This document shows positions 53,390 through 62,057 of a stretch of DNA of 64,000 nt, one piece after another. The position numbers were made by a program, and so were the translations under genes. Every line of letters starts with the position of its first letter. The stretch's first letter is position 1. A model generated the notes under the pieces. It saw only the letters and a list, made by a program, of their open reading frames with translations. It was not told where the DNA came from and did not search any database. The DNA is from Bryobacteraceae bacterium (GTDB lineage: Bacteria > Acidobacteriota > Terriglobia > Bryobacterales > Bryobacteraceae). The stretch is taken from NCBI GenBank assembly GCA_026002875.1, contig BPGE01000001.1, positions 4,030,001 to 4,094,000 on the forward strand. The letters run 5' to 3'.

Positions 53390-55045
53390 ATGAAAATCTC
53401 CAACCAGACCGTCCTGATTGTTCTCTCTATCGCCGGGCACGCCGCTGCGCAGCCGCGCCAGGCTGATATCGTCATCTACGGCTGCACCTCCGCCGCAGTC
53501 ACCGCGGCCGTGCAGGCCCGCAAGATGAACAAGTCCGTGGCGATGGTGTGCCCGGAGAGACATCTCGGCGGACTGACGGCGGGAGGGCTTGGATTCACGG
53601 ACACCGGCGACAAGAACGTGATCGGCGGGCTGTCGCGCGAGTTCTACCGCCGCGTGTTTCAGCACTATCAGAAGCCGGAAGCGTGGCGATGGCAGAAGCG
53701 CGAGGAATACGGCAACAAAGGGCAGGGCACCGAGGCCGTCGATCAGGGCCTTCGCACCATGTGGATCTTCGAGCCGCATGTGGCGGAGAGGATTTTCGAA
53801 GACTGGGTGGCGGAACACAGAATCCCGGTCGTGCGCGATGCCTGGCTCGACCGTGCCAGGGGCGTGCGCATGGAGGGCGGCCGCATCCGCTCCATCCGCA
53901 TGCTGGATGGCCGCACGTTTTCGGGCCGGATCTTCATCGACGCCACCTATGAAGGCGACCTGATGGCCGCGGCGGGAGTCGACTATCACGTCGGCCGGGA
54001 ATCGATGCAGACCTACGGCGAGAAGTGGGCCGGGGTGCAGACGGGAGTGCTTCACCACCGCCACCATTTCGGCGTGCTGAAGACGCCCATTTCGCCCTAC
54101 ATCATCCCCGGCGATCCCTCCAGCGGCGTGCTGCCGCGCATCAGCACCGAGCCGCCCGGCGAGTACGGCGCGGCCGACAAAAAAGTGCAGGCTTACTGCT
54201 TCCGCATGTGCCTGACGCAGGTGCCGGAAAACCGGGTTCCCTTCCCCAAGCCGGCCAGGTACAACCCGGATGAATACGCACTGCTGCTGCGCATCTTCGA
54301 AGCAGGCTGGCGCGAGACCTTCCACAAATTCGACCCCATCCCCAACTGGAAAACCGACACGAACAACCACGGCCCTTTCAGCACGGACAACATCGGCCGC
54401 AACTGGGATTATCCGGAAGCGTCTTATGAACGCCGCCGCGAAATCATCCAGGAACACATCGACTACCAGCAGGGCCTGATGTACTTCATCGCCAACGATC
54501 CGCGCGTGCCGGAAGACGTGCGCACGCAGATGGCGCGGTGGGGCCTCGCGCGCGACGAGTTCCGTGACAACAACCACTGGCCTCACCAGCTCTATGTGCG
54601 CGAAGCGCGCCGCATGGTGGGCCGTTACGTGATGACCGAGAACGAACTGCTCAAGCGGCGCCTCACGCCCGAGCCCGTTGGCATGGGCTCCTACGGCATC
54701 GACTCGCACAACGTGCAGCGCTACATCACTCCCGAGGGCTACGTGCAGAACGAGGGCGACATCGGCGTCTCCACCAACGGTCCTTACCAGATCTCCTACG
54801 GCTCGCTCGTGCCGAAGCGGGGCCAGGCGGCCAATCTGCTCGTGCCGGTGTGCGTCTCCAGCTCTCACATCGCCTACGGCTCCATCCGCATGGAGCCCGT
54901 GTTCATGATCCTCGGCCAATCTGCCGCCACCGCCGCAGCCATCGCCCTCGACAGCGGCATCGCCGTGCAGGACGTTCCGTATGACCGCCTGCGCGCACGA
55001 TTGCTGGCCGACGGCCAGATCCTGGAATACCCGTCAAAACGGTAG
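53390..55045 (+). CDS. Secreted FAD-dependent oxidoreductase (first of two)
   Basis: The 551-residue protein has a signal peptide (ISNQTVLIVLSIAGHAAAQ) and an FAD_oxidored-type domain. The dinucleotide-binding strand is DIVIYGCTSAAVTAAVQARK, in which the usual GGT is GCT; then come HLGGLTAGGLGFTD and IFIDATYEGDLMAAAG. The C-terminal region holds GMGSYGIDSHNVQRYI and SIRMEPVFMILGQSAATAAA. The substrate is unknown; a sugar-related or xenobiotic substrate is a guess. It is followed after seven bases by a similar gene, and the two share most motifs, indicating duplication. Confidence 0.88.
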   Translation: MKISNQTVLIVLSIAGHAAAQPRQADIVIYGCTSAAVTAAVQARKMNKSVAMVCPERHLGGLTAGGLGFTDTGDKNVIGGLSREFYRRVFQHYQKPEAWRWQKREEYGNKGQGTEAVDQGLRTMWIFEPHVAERIFEDWVAEHRIPVVRDAWLDRARGVRMEGGRIRSIRMLDGRTFSGRIFIDATYEGDLMAAAGVDYHVGRESMQTYGEKWAGVQTGVLHHRHHFGVLKTPISPYIIPGDPSSGVLPRISTEPPGEYGAADKKVQAYCFRMCLTQVPENRVPFPKPARYNPDEYALLLRIFEAGWRETFHKFDPIPNWKTDTNNHGPFSTDNIGRNWDYPEASYERRREIIQEHIDYQQGLMYFIANDPRVPEDVRTQMARWGLARDEFRDNNHWPHQLYVREARRMVGRYVMTENELLKRRLTPEPVGMGSYGIDSHNVQRYITPEGYVQNEGDIGVSTNGPYQISYGSLVPKRGQAANLLVPVCVSSSHIAYGSIRMEPVFMILGQSAATAAAIALDSGIAVQDVPYDRLRARLLADGQILEYPSKR

Positions 55046-55052
55046 GACGGCC

Positions 55053-56711
55053 ATGAAAATCCTGTGCATTTCAGTCCTCGCCGCCTCATCCGCGCTGGCG
55101 CAGCAAAGCTTCGATCTTGTAGTCTACGGCGGCACCGCTGCGGGTGTCACAACGGCTGTTGCCGGCGCGCGTCACGGCCTGAAGACGGTCCTGCTCGAAC
55201 CGCGCTCCCACGTCGGGGGCATGGTCAGCGGCGGGCTGTCCGGCACCGATGTCGGCCGCCGCGAGGTCATCGGCGGACTGGCCCTGGAGTTCTACTTTCT
55301 CGCCGGACAGCACTACGAACTGGCGCGCCATCTTCACGAAATCGCCTGGATGCCGGAGCCGAAGGTCGCCGAGGCCATCTTCCGCCGCATGCTCCGCGAG
55401 GCCGGCGTCACATTGCTCGAGCGGCACCGGCTTCGCGAAAAGACCGGCGTGCGCAAGGAAGGCGCCCGAATTGTCGAGATCACGATGGAGAATGGTGCGA
55501 GGTTCCGGGGAAAGATCTTCGCCGACACCAGCTACGAAGGCGATCTGATGGCGCAGGCCGGCGTCAGCTACACCTTCGGGCGCGAGAGCGTGCAGCAGTA
55601 TGGCGAGTCGCTGGCTGGCGTGCGCGCCGTCACGCAATACCATCAGTTCGCGGTTGACATCCCCGCGCGCGATCGGAACGGGAATCTCCTGCCAGAAATC
55701 TCGTCGGAACCTCGCGGCGAGCCCGGCTCCGCCGACAGGCGCATCCAGGCTTACAACTTCCGCATCATTGCCACCAACGTGGCGGAAAACCGCGTCCCCT
55801 GGCCCCGTCCGGCGAATTACGATCCGAAGCGCTACGAACTTCTCGCGCTCTATCTGAACGCCATGACCGGCTATCTGGGCCGTCCGCTCGATATCAACGA
55901 AGTGAACCTGCTCCGCGTGATTCCCAATGGCAAGGCCGACTGGAACAATCGCGGGCCGTTTTCCACGGATTACATCGGCAAGAACTACGACTACCCGGAC
56001 GGCGATTACGCCACGCGCGAGCGGATCTGGAAGGAGCACGAAGACTACCAGAAAGGCTTCTACTACTTTCTCGCCACGGATCCGCGCGTGCCGAAGCCGC
56101 TCCAGGAGCAGATGAATCAATGGGGCCTGGCAAAGGACGAGTTCGCCGACACCGGCCACTGGCCGCATCAGCTCTATGTGCGGGAAGCGCGCCGCATGGT
56201 GGCGGATTTCGTGATGACGCAGAAAGACCTTCAGACCGATGTGCGAAAGCCGGATGTCATCGGAATGGGCAGCTACAACTCGGACTCGCACAACGTGCAG
56301 CGCTTCGTCAATGAGAGAGGCTTCGTCGAAAACGAAGGCGATGTGCAGGTGCCGGTGAAGCCGTACCAGATTCCTTACAGGATTCTGACGCCGAGACGGT
56401 CCGAGGCTGTGAATCTGCTGGTTCCGGTGTGCTTCTCCGCCAGCCACGTCGCTTATTCGTCGGTGCGCATGGAGCCGCAATACATGATCCTCGGCCATGC
56501 CGCCGGCATCGCCGCCGCGCTTGCCGCTTCATCAGGCGCGGCCGTGCAGGACATCGATATCGCCGAGCTGCAGCGCCGTCTGAAAGACGAAGGCGCCGTG
56601 TTTGAATACGGCCGCGAGTTTCAGGAAGAGGCGCTCGCGAAGATCCGCGGCCGCTACGCGCCCCCGCCGCGCAAGGGCCCGGTCCCCTGGGCTATGCCGG
56701 AGAAGAAGTGA
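55053..56711 (+). CDS. Secreted FAD-dependent oxidoreductase (second of two)
   Basis: The 552-residue protein is the paralogue of its upstream neighbour. It has a signal peptide (MKILCISVLAASSALAQ), the classic motif DLVVYGGTAAGVTTAVAGAR, SHVGGMVSGGLSGTD, IFADTSYEGDLMAQAG, GMGSYNSDSHNVQRFV and SVRMEPQYMILGHAAGIAAA. The ATG at 55053 follows AGGACGG and starts the signal peptide; an earlier in-frame start would overlap the upstream gene. Both copies are probably exported (by the Sec route judging by the short signal without twin arginine), which is unusual for flavoproteins and raises the question of where FAD is inserted. Confidence 0.9.
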   Translation: MKILCISVLAASSALAQQSFDLVVYGGTAAGVTTAVAGARHGLKTVLLEPRSHVGGMVSGGLSGTDVGRREVIGGLALEFYFLAGQHYELARHLHEIAWMPEPKVAEAIFRRMLREAGVTLLERHRLREKTGVRKEGARIVEITMENGARFRGKIFADTSYEGDLMAQAGVSYTFGRESVQQYGESLAGVRAVTQYHQFAVDIPARDRNGNLLPEISSEPRGEPGSADRRIQAYNFRIIATNVAENRVPWPRPANYDPKRYELLALYLNAMTGYLGRPLDINEVNLLRVIPNGKADWNNRGPFSTDYIGKNYDYPDGDYATRERIWKEHEDYQKGFYYFLATDPRVPKPLQEQMNQWGLAKDEFADTGHWPHQLYVREARRMVADFVMTQKDLQTDVRKPDVIGMGSYNSDSHNVQRFVNERGFVENEGDVQVPVKPYQIPYRILTPRRSEAVNLLVPVCFSASHVAYSSVRMEPQYMILGHAAGIAAALAASSGAAVQDIDIAELQRRLKDEGAVFEYGREFQEEALAKIRGRYAPPPRKGPVPWAMPEKK

Positions 56712-56723
56712 CTGCGCCGTTCT

Positions 56724-58004
56724 TCAGAAGCTGTATCGGAGCACCAGCATGAGGTTCGAGTTGCGGCGGTACTGGCCGAGGAAGTCCTCGCGCGCGCCGC
56801 GCAGCACGTTGGCGGCGGCGGTGACGCGCCAGTTCGCGCCGATGGCCTGCGTGTACTCGAACTTGCCGTAGAAGCCCTTCCCGTTCTGGCGCACTGCACT
56901 TTCAAACGCAATCGAGCGGTTCGGATCGATGTTGTATGAAGCGCGGCCCAGAAACGTCTTCGCCAGCCCGCGGTCCGGCGCGAAGTCGATCTGCACGCGC
57001 CGCTCGGTTACAGTTTCGCCCGCGTATCCGCCCACGAACAGCCACTCGCCGCGCTGCCGCTCCGCCTGGATGACATAGAGCACGTAGTTGTCCGCCAGCG
57101 GCGAAGCGGAGGTGAAATACGCCGCTTCGCCCTTCAGCGTCAGCCAGCGCGTAGGCACGGCGGCATCGCCGCCATACATGCGCATCTGCGGGTGGATGCG
57201 CTGGAACACGATCGTGGGCGGCGGCAGCAGAGTGACGGACGCCGCATACACGGGCAGGTGGTTGAAGCCGTCGTAAAAGCTCAGCGAGAACTCGTAGCCA
57301 TCCCCGACGTGGTTCCATCGCGCGCCTGCCGCTGCACGCTTCGGATACTGCACGGGCGCTTCACGGAGCGCGAATTGCGCTGCTTCTTCAGGAAGCGCCG
57401 CCCAGCGCTGATTCAGCAGCGGCGTCCGGCTGGGCGTGAACACCGGCTGCACGACGATGTCCAGCGTTTCGCCGCCCCGCTCGTACGTTCCCCTGACAGC
57501 CGTCACGCCGAGAAAGTCCGTCGTGAGGACATTGAGAAAATCCTTCGGCGCGAACCGGTCCGTTGGATTCAGAATGTCCGCCTTGCCCCAGCGGATGAAC
57601 TGCCGTCCGCCTTCGAATGTCAGACCGCCTTTGTGCGCCAGCAGGCTCAGTCTGCGGGCCGAGATGGCAGGGCGCTGCCTGCGCCGGTCCGCCCAGTCGA
57701 GCCGCCAGGCGCGCTCGAACTGCCGGTGCGAGTCGAAGCGCGCGTCGAAACCGGCGTTGAGTTGCAGCGCCGGATTCAGGCGCCATGCGGCCTCCCATCG
57801 CAGCAGCTGCTCGCTCACGATGCGCCCGCTGTCGTTCGGCGCCGTTTGCGGAAACGCGAAGTTGCGGATTTCGAAGAAGCCCCGCTGCGTAAAGGACTGC
57901 GCGCCGAGAGCGATGCTCACGACCAGGGTCAGAAGCGCCGCGCGCCTAACGCTCGCGCCGCAGCGCCTGCAGGGTGAACAGCTCCGCCGGAAGCGAAACG
58001 TCAT
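56724..58004 (-). CDS. Outer-membrane beta-barrel protein (DUF1302-like)
   Basis: The 426-residue protein has an Arg-rich N-terminal stretch followed by a signal-peptide core (ALLTLVVSIALGAQ) and then strongly amphipathic beta strands throughout, such as LRWEAAWRLNPALQLNAGFDARFD and FRANP-like turns, ending in NLMLVLRYSF with a C-terminal Phe typical of barrels. RQFIRWGKADILNPTDRFAP recalls DUF1302-type proteins. The ATG at 58004 overlaps the upstream LolA-like gene by 59 bases; no better start fits the signal peptide. It is the last gene of the export set. Confidence 0.72.
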   Translation of the reverse strand: MTFRFRRSCSPCRRCGASVRRAALLTLVVSIALGAQSFTQRGFFEIRNFAFPQTAPNDSGRIVSEQLLRWEAAWRLNPALQLNAGFDARFDSHRQFERAWRLDWADRRRQRPAISARRLSLLAHKGGLTFEGGRQFIRWGKADILNPTDRFAPKDFLNVLTTDFLGVTAVRGTYERGGETLDIVVQPVFTPSRTPLLNQRWAALPEEAAQFALREAPVQYPKRAAAGARWNHVGDGYEFSLSFYDGFNHLPVYAASVTLLPPPTIVFQRIHPQMRMYGGDAAVPTRWLTLKGEAAYFTSASPLADNYVLYVIQAERQRGEWLFVGGYAGETVTERRVQIDFAPDRGLAKTFLGRASYNIDPNRSIAFESAVRQNGKGFYGKFEYTQAIGANWRVTAAANVLRGAREDFLGQYRRNSNLMLVLRYSF

Positions 58005-58698
58005 ACTCCAGCTTCTCCAGCTTCAGCACGGTGCGCGAGTTCCGCACCAGGTCCTCCACCTCGATCCGCCGCGCCGTCCAGATCTTCTGCACGTTCTGGA
58101 TGTCGGAATAGCGGATACGGCGGATGACCCGGCCGCGCTCGAAACAGTCGATCTGCGCCGCCACATAGTCCGCCTTGCGGATCCACACGTAAAGCTTCGT
58201 ATACTGGCTGCGCGCCTCGGGCTTCGGAGTCGACTCGATCTTCCAGCACGGCTCGCCCGCGATGGGCTCCTCGCCCAGCATGCGGTACGTGGAGCGGTCC
58301 ACGTCGCGCTCTTCCAGATCCTCGAACGTGAAATCCGTGCCGAAGAAGCGCGTTTTGCGGTCCTGGAAAGCGATGCGCCGTTCTCGCTGCACCGCGGGCG
58401 TCCACATCCACTGATCCGAGGCACGATCCGGGTAGTTGTGGATCAGCAGCGCCACGCCCTTCACTTCCGGCGGCGCGACGAAGCGGAGCACCGCTTTCGA
58501 ATTGCCTGCCGAGCCCAGCCGCTCGTAAACCCAGCGCTTCGTGCTCACCTTGCGTTTCGAGTCGATCACCTCCAGCGTGCCCTCGTAGCGCTGGCTGCCC
58601 GAGCGCGCCCGGCGCTGGCTCTCTTCCACAATGGAACGCGCATCCTGCGCAGACGCAGCGGCGCAGAAGAGCAATGCCGCCGCCAGCAACCTACTCAT
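57946..58698 (-). CDS. LolA-like outer-membrane-lipoprotein-sorting protein
   Basis: The 250-residue protein has a signal peptide (SRLLAAALLFCAAASAQ) and a LolA/TP_0789-like domain: RYEGTLEVIDSKRKVSTKRW, KAVLRFVAPPEVKGVALLIHN, DQWMWTPAVQRERRI, GTDFTFEDLE and VWIRKADYVAAQIDCFERG. This subtype is commonly encoded next to ABC or RND permeases and DUF1302-like proteins and is thought to carry a lipidic substrate across the periplasm. Its start overlaps the FtsX-type permease gene by eight bases, which supports a joint function. Confidence 0.88.
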   Translation of the reverse strand: MSRLLAAALLFCAAASAQDARSIVEESQRRARSGSQRYEGTLEVIDSKRKVSTKRWVYERLGSAGNSKAVLRFVAPPEVKGVALLIHNYPDRASDQWMWTPAVQRERRIAFQDRKTRFFGTDFTFEDLEERDVDRSTYRMLGEEPIAGEPCWKIESTPKPEARSQYTKLYVWIRKADYVAAQIDCFERGRVIRRIRYSDIQNVQKIWTARRIEVEDLVRNSRTVLKLEKLEYDVSLPAELFTLQALRRER

Positions 58699-61243
58699 AT
58701 TCGAGCGCCTCCACAAGCGAAGCCCGCACCGCGCCCTCCGCCGGTCCCAGCGCCGACAGCAGCGCCGATCCCATCAGCACCGGCAGCAGCAGCAGCGCGA
58801 TTCCGTACGGGTACAGGTACTCAAGCCGCAGCCCTGCGACATCGCGCTTGGCCACATCGAGGATGTAATAGAGGTGCACGCCGCCCAGAGCGAAACCGAT
58901 CGCGAGCCCCAGCACCCCGATCGCCGCCGCTTCCATCCAGATCGTGTGCCGCACTTGATTGCGCAGCGCGCCCACAGCCTGCAGGACGCCCAGCTCGCGC
59001 TTGCGGTCGGCGATCGAAACCGTGAGGGTGTTGACAATCCCCAGAATCGCCACCAGCACCGCCACGACAATCTGCACGTACGTCAGCCCGAACCACTGGT
59101 CCGTCAGCCGCATGATGTAGGCGCGCAACTCTTCGTTCGTCATGACGAACAGGCGCGTGCGGTGCCCGAACTCGTCAAGCAGGCGCTGCCGCAGCGCCGC
59201 ACGGTCCACGCCCGGTTTGGCATAGACGCGCATGGCGTTCACCGTGTCGTCGCCCCAGTATTTCTTGAACAGCTCGCGGCTGATCAGGATGGTGCCCTGC
59301 TGGTCGCTGTAGTCGACGACGATGCCGAGCACGGGCAGCCTCAGCAGCCCGTTGGGCGCCGGCAGTTCGATCACATCGCCGCGGTTCACTCGGCGCAGCA
59401 GCGAGAAGTTGTCGCTGATGACGACGCCCTCGCCGCGCGCAGTTCCGGCGTACATGGTTTCGCGGTCGCCGTCCACCACGCGCGCCCGCACGCGCCGCGC
59501 GATTTTCTCGACGTCCGCCGCCACAAGCATCACAGGCGTGCCCTGGTAGATGATCCGCGCCGAGCGCACGGGCTGCACCTCGTCGATGCCTTCCACCCGC
59601 GCCACTTCGTCAGCGAAGCTCTCCGGGAAGCGGAAACTGCGCTGCGTGATCGTCTCCGAGCCGGTAATGAAGAAGTCCGGGTTGAGCGACGTCTGCACCC
59701 ACGCGCCGATGGTCGCATAGCTCGCCCGCGAGATCCCGCCCAATCCAATCACCAGGGCCACCGACAGCGCCAGCGCCGCCACGGTGCCGGACGTGCGGCG
59801 CGGCGCCTGCAGCAGGCTGTCGGCCGCAAGCGCGCCTTCTACCGGACGGAGCCCCTTCATCAACGGGCGCAGCCAGCGGACCAGCCACGAACAGAGCGAC
59901 GGCGTCAGCAGCAGTACCGCGAGCACGCTGAGCATGTAGCCGAGATAGAAGAAAAACGTCTGGTGACTGACGAACACGCAGGCGATGGCCGCAGCCAGCA
60001 TGGCGACGGCCACGATGCGGCGCGCGCGGTTCTCGCCTTCGCTGATCACCTGCACGCGCCCTTTCTGCAGGGCTTTCACGGGATCCACCCGCGCGGCGTT
60101 CCGCGCCGGCAGCCAGCCCGCGATCACGCTGGTAACAACGCCGATCAGCAGCGCGAGGCCCAGCAGGCGCGGGTCTGCCGAGACCTGGTCCGCTTTTTCG
60201 CCCACGCCGTACACTTCTCCGAAATAGTCGCCAAGATAGCCCGCCACGCCGCGCGCCAGCGTGACGCCCAGCAGAATTCCCAGGATCGATCCGAACAGGC
60301 CCGCGATCGCGCTTTCCGCCAGAAACAGGTTGCGGATCAGCGCCCGCGATGCGCCCAGCGCGCGCAGGATGCCGATTTCGCCGCGGCGCTGCGTCACGGC
60401 GATCGAGAACGTGTTGTAGATGAGGAACAGTCCGATGAACAACGCGAACACGCTGGTGATGTTCGCCGTCATCGAGTACACCCGCGCCATGGCCTCGAAC
60501 TGCTGTCCGCGCGACGTGGGCGGCTCGACCTGAAGCCCGGGCCCCAGCGCCGCCTGAATCCGCTGCCGCGCGTCGTCCACCCGCACGCCTTCGCGCACCT
60601 TGATGTCGATCCGGTCGAAGCGCCGCCCGCGTCCGAACACCATCTGCGCTGCGTAGATGTCCATCACGGCGAGGCTGCCGCCAAAGGCTGACGCCAGCCC
60701 CCGGCTCGCCATCACGCCGCGGATGGTGAATTCGCGCGGTCCGGCCATGGTCTGCATGGTGAGGCGGTCGTTCAGTTTGAGGCCTGTCTTCTCGCAAAAC
60801 TGGCGGCTGACGATGATCGAATCCGGCTGCGCAATGAATACCAGCGGATCGTCGACGATGGTTTCGTCGGCATTCTCGAGATCGTAGTCGCGCAGCGAGC
60901 GGTCGCCCGTCATGTCGACGCCGAGCACCAGCAGATTGCCTGCTCCGGGGATGCCTGTCTGCACGGTGGCTTCGATCACCGGCACGGCCACTTCGACATC
61001 GGGAAGCGACTGCACGGTTTCGAGCACTTCCTCGGGGAAGCCCGCTTCACCCGCCGAGACCTGCAACTGCGTCGCCCCCGCGATGCGGTCCACCGTGCGG
61101 TTGAAGGCGTACAGGACGCTCTGATTGGCCGTGTGCATGGCCACGAAAACGGCCACGCCCAGCACAATGCCCGCAGTCGTGAGCGTGCATCGCAGCACGT
61201 GCTTGCGCACGTAGGGCCAGGTGATGAGCCGCAGCAGCATCAT
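58691..61243 (-). CDS. MacB/FtsX-type ABC transporter permease
   Basis: The 850-residue protein has two FtsX core regions. The first follows an N-terminal helix and a MacB-like periplasmic domain (residues about 20-240), then ITSVFALFIGLFLIYNTFSIAVTQRRGEIGILRALGAS. The second lies near the C-terminus, with YVQIVVAVLVAILGIVNTLTVSIADRKRELGVLQAVGA. This double-core arrangement is typical of lipoprotein/lipid-type exporters that do mechanical work on periplasmic or outer-leaflet substrates. Its ATG overlaps the ATPase gene by four bases (ATGA). Confidence 0.92.
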   Translation of the reverse strand: MMLLRLITWPYVRKHVLRCTLTTAGIVLGVAVFVAMHTANQSVLYAFNRTVDRIAGATQLQVSAGEAGFPEEVLETVQSLPDVEVAVPVIEATVQTGIPGAGNLLVLGVDMTGDRSLRDYDLENADETIVDDPLVFIAQPDSIIVSRQFCEKTGLKLNDRLTMQTMAGPREFTIRGVMASRGLASAFGGSLAVMDIYAAQMVFGRGRRFDRIDIKVREGVRVDDARQRIQAALGPGLQVEPPTSRGQQFEAMARVYSMTANITSVFALFIGLFLIYNTFSIAVTQRRGEIGILRALGASRALIRNLFLAESAIAGLFGSILGILLGVTLARGVAGYLGDYFGEVYGVGEKADQVSADPRLLGLALLIGVVTSVIAGWLPARNAARVDPVKALQKGRVQVISEGENRARRIVAVAMLAAAIACVFVSHQTFFFYLGYMLSVLAVLLLTPSLCSWLVRWLRPLMKGLRPVEGALAADSLLQAPRRTSGTVAALALSVALVIGLGGISRASYATIGAWVQTSLNPDFFITGSETITQRSFRFPESFADEVARVEGIDEVQPVRSARIIYQGTPVMLVAADVEKIARRVRARVVDGDRETMYAGTARGEGVVISDNFSLLRRVNRGDVIELPAPNGLLRLPVLGIVVDYSDQQGTILISRELFKKYWGDDTVNAMRVYAKPGVDRAALRQRLLDEFGHRTRLFVMTNEELRAYIMRLTDQWFGLTYVQIVVAVLVAILGIVNTLTVSIADRKRELGVLQAVGALRNQVRHTIWMEAAAIGVLGLAIGFALGGVHLYYILDVAKRDVAGLRLEYLYPYGIALLLLPVLMGSALLSALGPAEGAVRASLVEALEYE

Positions 61244-61926
61244 CGCCGCGATACCCGCACTTCATCGCCCACGAGCCGCCCGTCGCGCAGCGTGATGGTG
61301 CGCTCGCAGCTTGCCGCCACGCCGGGATCGTGGGTTACCATCAGGACGGTGGCGCCGAGCCGCGCGTGCAGATCGCGGATCAGATCAAGGATTTCCGCCC
61401 CGGTCTTCGAGTCGAGGTTCCCCGTCGGCTCGTCGGCGAGCAGGATGGGAGGATAGACGCTGAGCGCCCGGGCGATGGCCACGCGCTGCCGCTCGCCGCC
61501 GGACAGTTCGTCGGGGAGATGCTCCAGCCGGTGCTTCAGTCCGACGAGTTCCAGCAGTTCTTCCGCGCGCTCGCGCGCTTTGGCGCGCTTCCATCCGCGC
61601 AGATGCAGGGGCAGGGCGACATTCTCGACGCAGGTGAGAGAGGGCAGCAGATTGAAGAACTGAAAAATGAATCCGATCTTGTCGCGCCGCAGCAGCGTCA
61701 GTTCCGTGTCCGACAGTCCGGACAGTTTCTGCCCGTCGATGTGGATTTCACCGGAGGTCGGCCTGTCCAGCGTGCCAATCAGGTTCAGCAGAGTCGACTT
61801 GCCCGAGCCTGACGGTCCGACAAGAGCCGCCATCTCGCCCCGGTCGATCTCCAGGCTGACGCCGTCGAGCGCGCGGACCTTGCGCTTGCCGTCGAACTCT
61901 TTCACTACATCTACGAGCCGGATCAC
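61240..61926 (-). CDS. ABC transporter ATP-binding protein (LolD/MacB type)
   Basis: The 228-residue ATPase has Walker A GPSGSGKS (37-44), Q-loop FQFFNLLPSLT, signature LSGGERQRVAIARAL, Walker B ILLADEP and H-loop MVTHDPG. It powers the MacB/FtsX permease encoded directly downstream. The start is GTG 61926, with no clear Shine-Dalgarno sequence. A small inverted repeat lies six bases upstream. It heads the four-gene set that ends with the outer-membrane barrel. Confidence 0.95.
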   Translation of the reverse strand: MIRLVDVVKEFDGKRKVRALDGVSLEIDRGEMAALVGPSGSGKSTLLNLIGTLDRPTSGEIHIDGQKLSGLSDTELTLLRRDKIGFIFQFFNLLPSLTCVENVALPLHLRGWKRAKARERAEELLELVGLKHRLEHLPDELSGGERQRVAIARALSVYPPILLADEPTGNLDSKTGAEILDLIRDLHARLGATVLMVTHDPGVAASCERTITLRDGRLVGDEVRVSRR

Positions 61927-61931
61927 GGGAG

Positions 61932-61946
61932 TTGACTACCTGTCAA
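61932..61946. promoter_or_regulatory. Inverted repeat TTGAC-TACCT-GTCAA before the ABC operon
   Basis: Perfect five-base arms surround a five-base spacer, five bases upstream of the GTG start. The position suits a repressor binding site. The TTGACA read on the minus strand is also a consensus -35 hexamer, but no -10 fits downstream before the start codon. No regulator gene is adjacent. Confidence 0.35.
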
Positions 61947-62011
61947 TTCAAGATGCCACACGCGATCACGAAGAAAGAGAATCTGGCCATGAGGCCGCCC
62001 TGGTTCACGGC

Positions 62012-62030
62012 AGCCCCGCCTGCCGGGGCT
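62012..62030. terminator. Hairpin between thiD and the ABC operon
   Basis: AGCCCCG (62012-62018) pairs perfectly with CGGGGCT (62024-62030) across a five-base loop. It lies 28 bases beyond the thiD stop on the minus strand and before the ABC operon start, so it is a plausible thiD terminator, although no T-run follows. Confidence 0.45.
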
Positions 62031-62057
62031 CGGAGCGCACGAAGCGTACGGGGCGGA

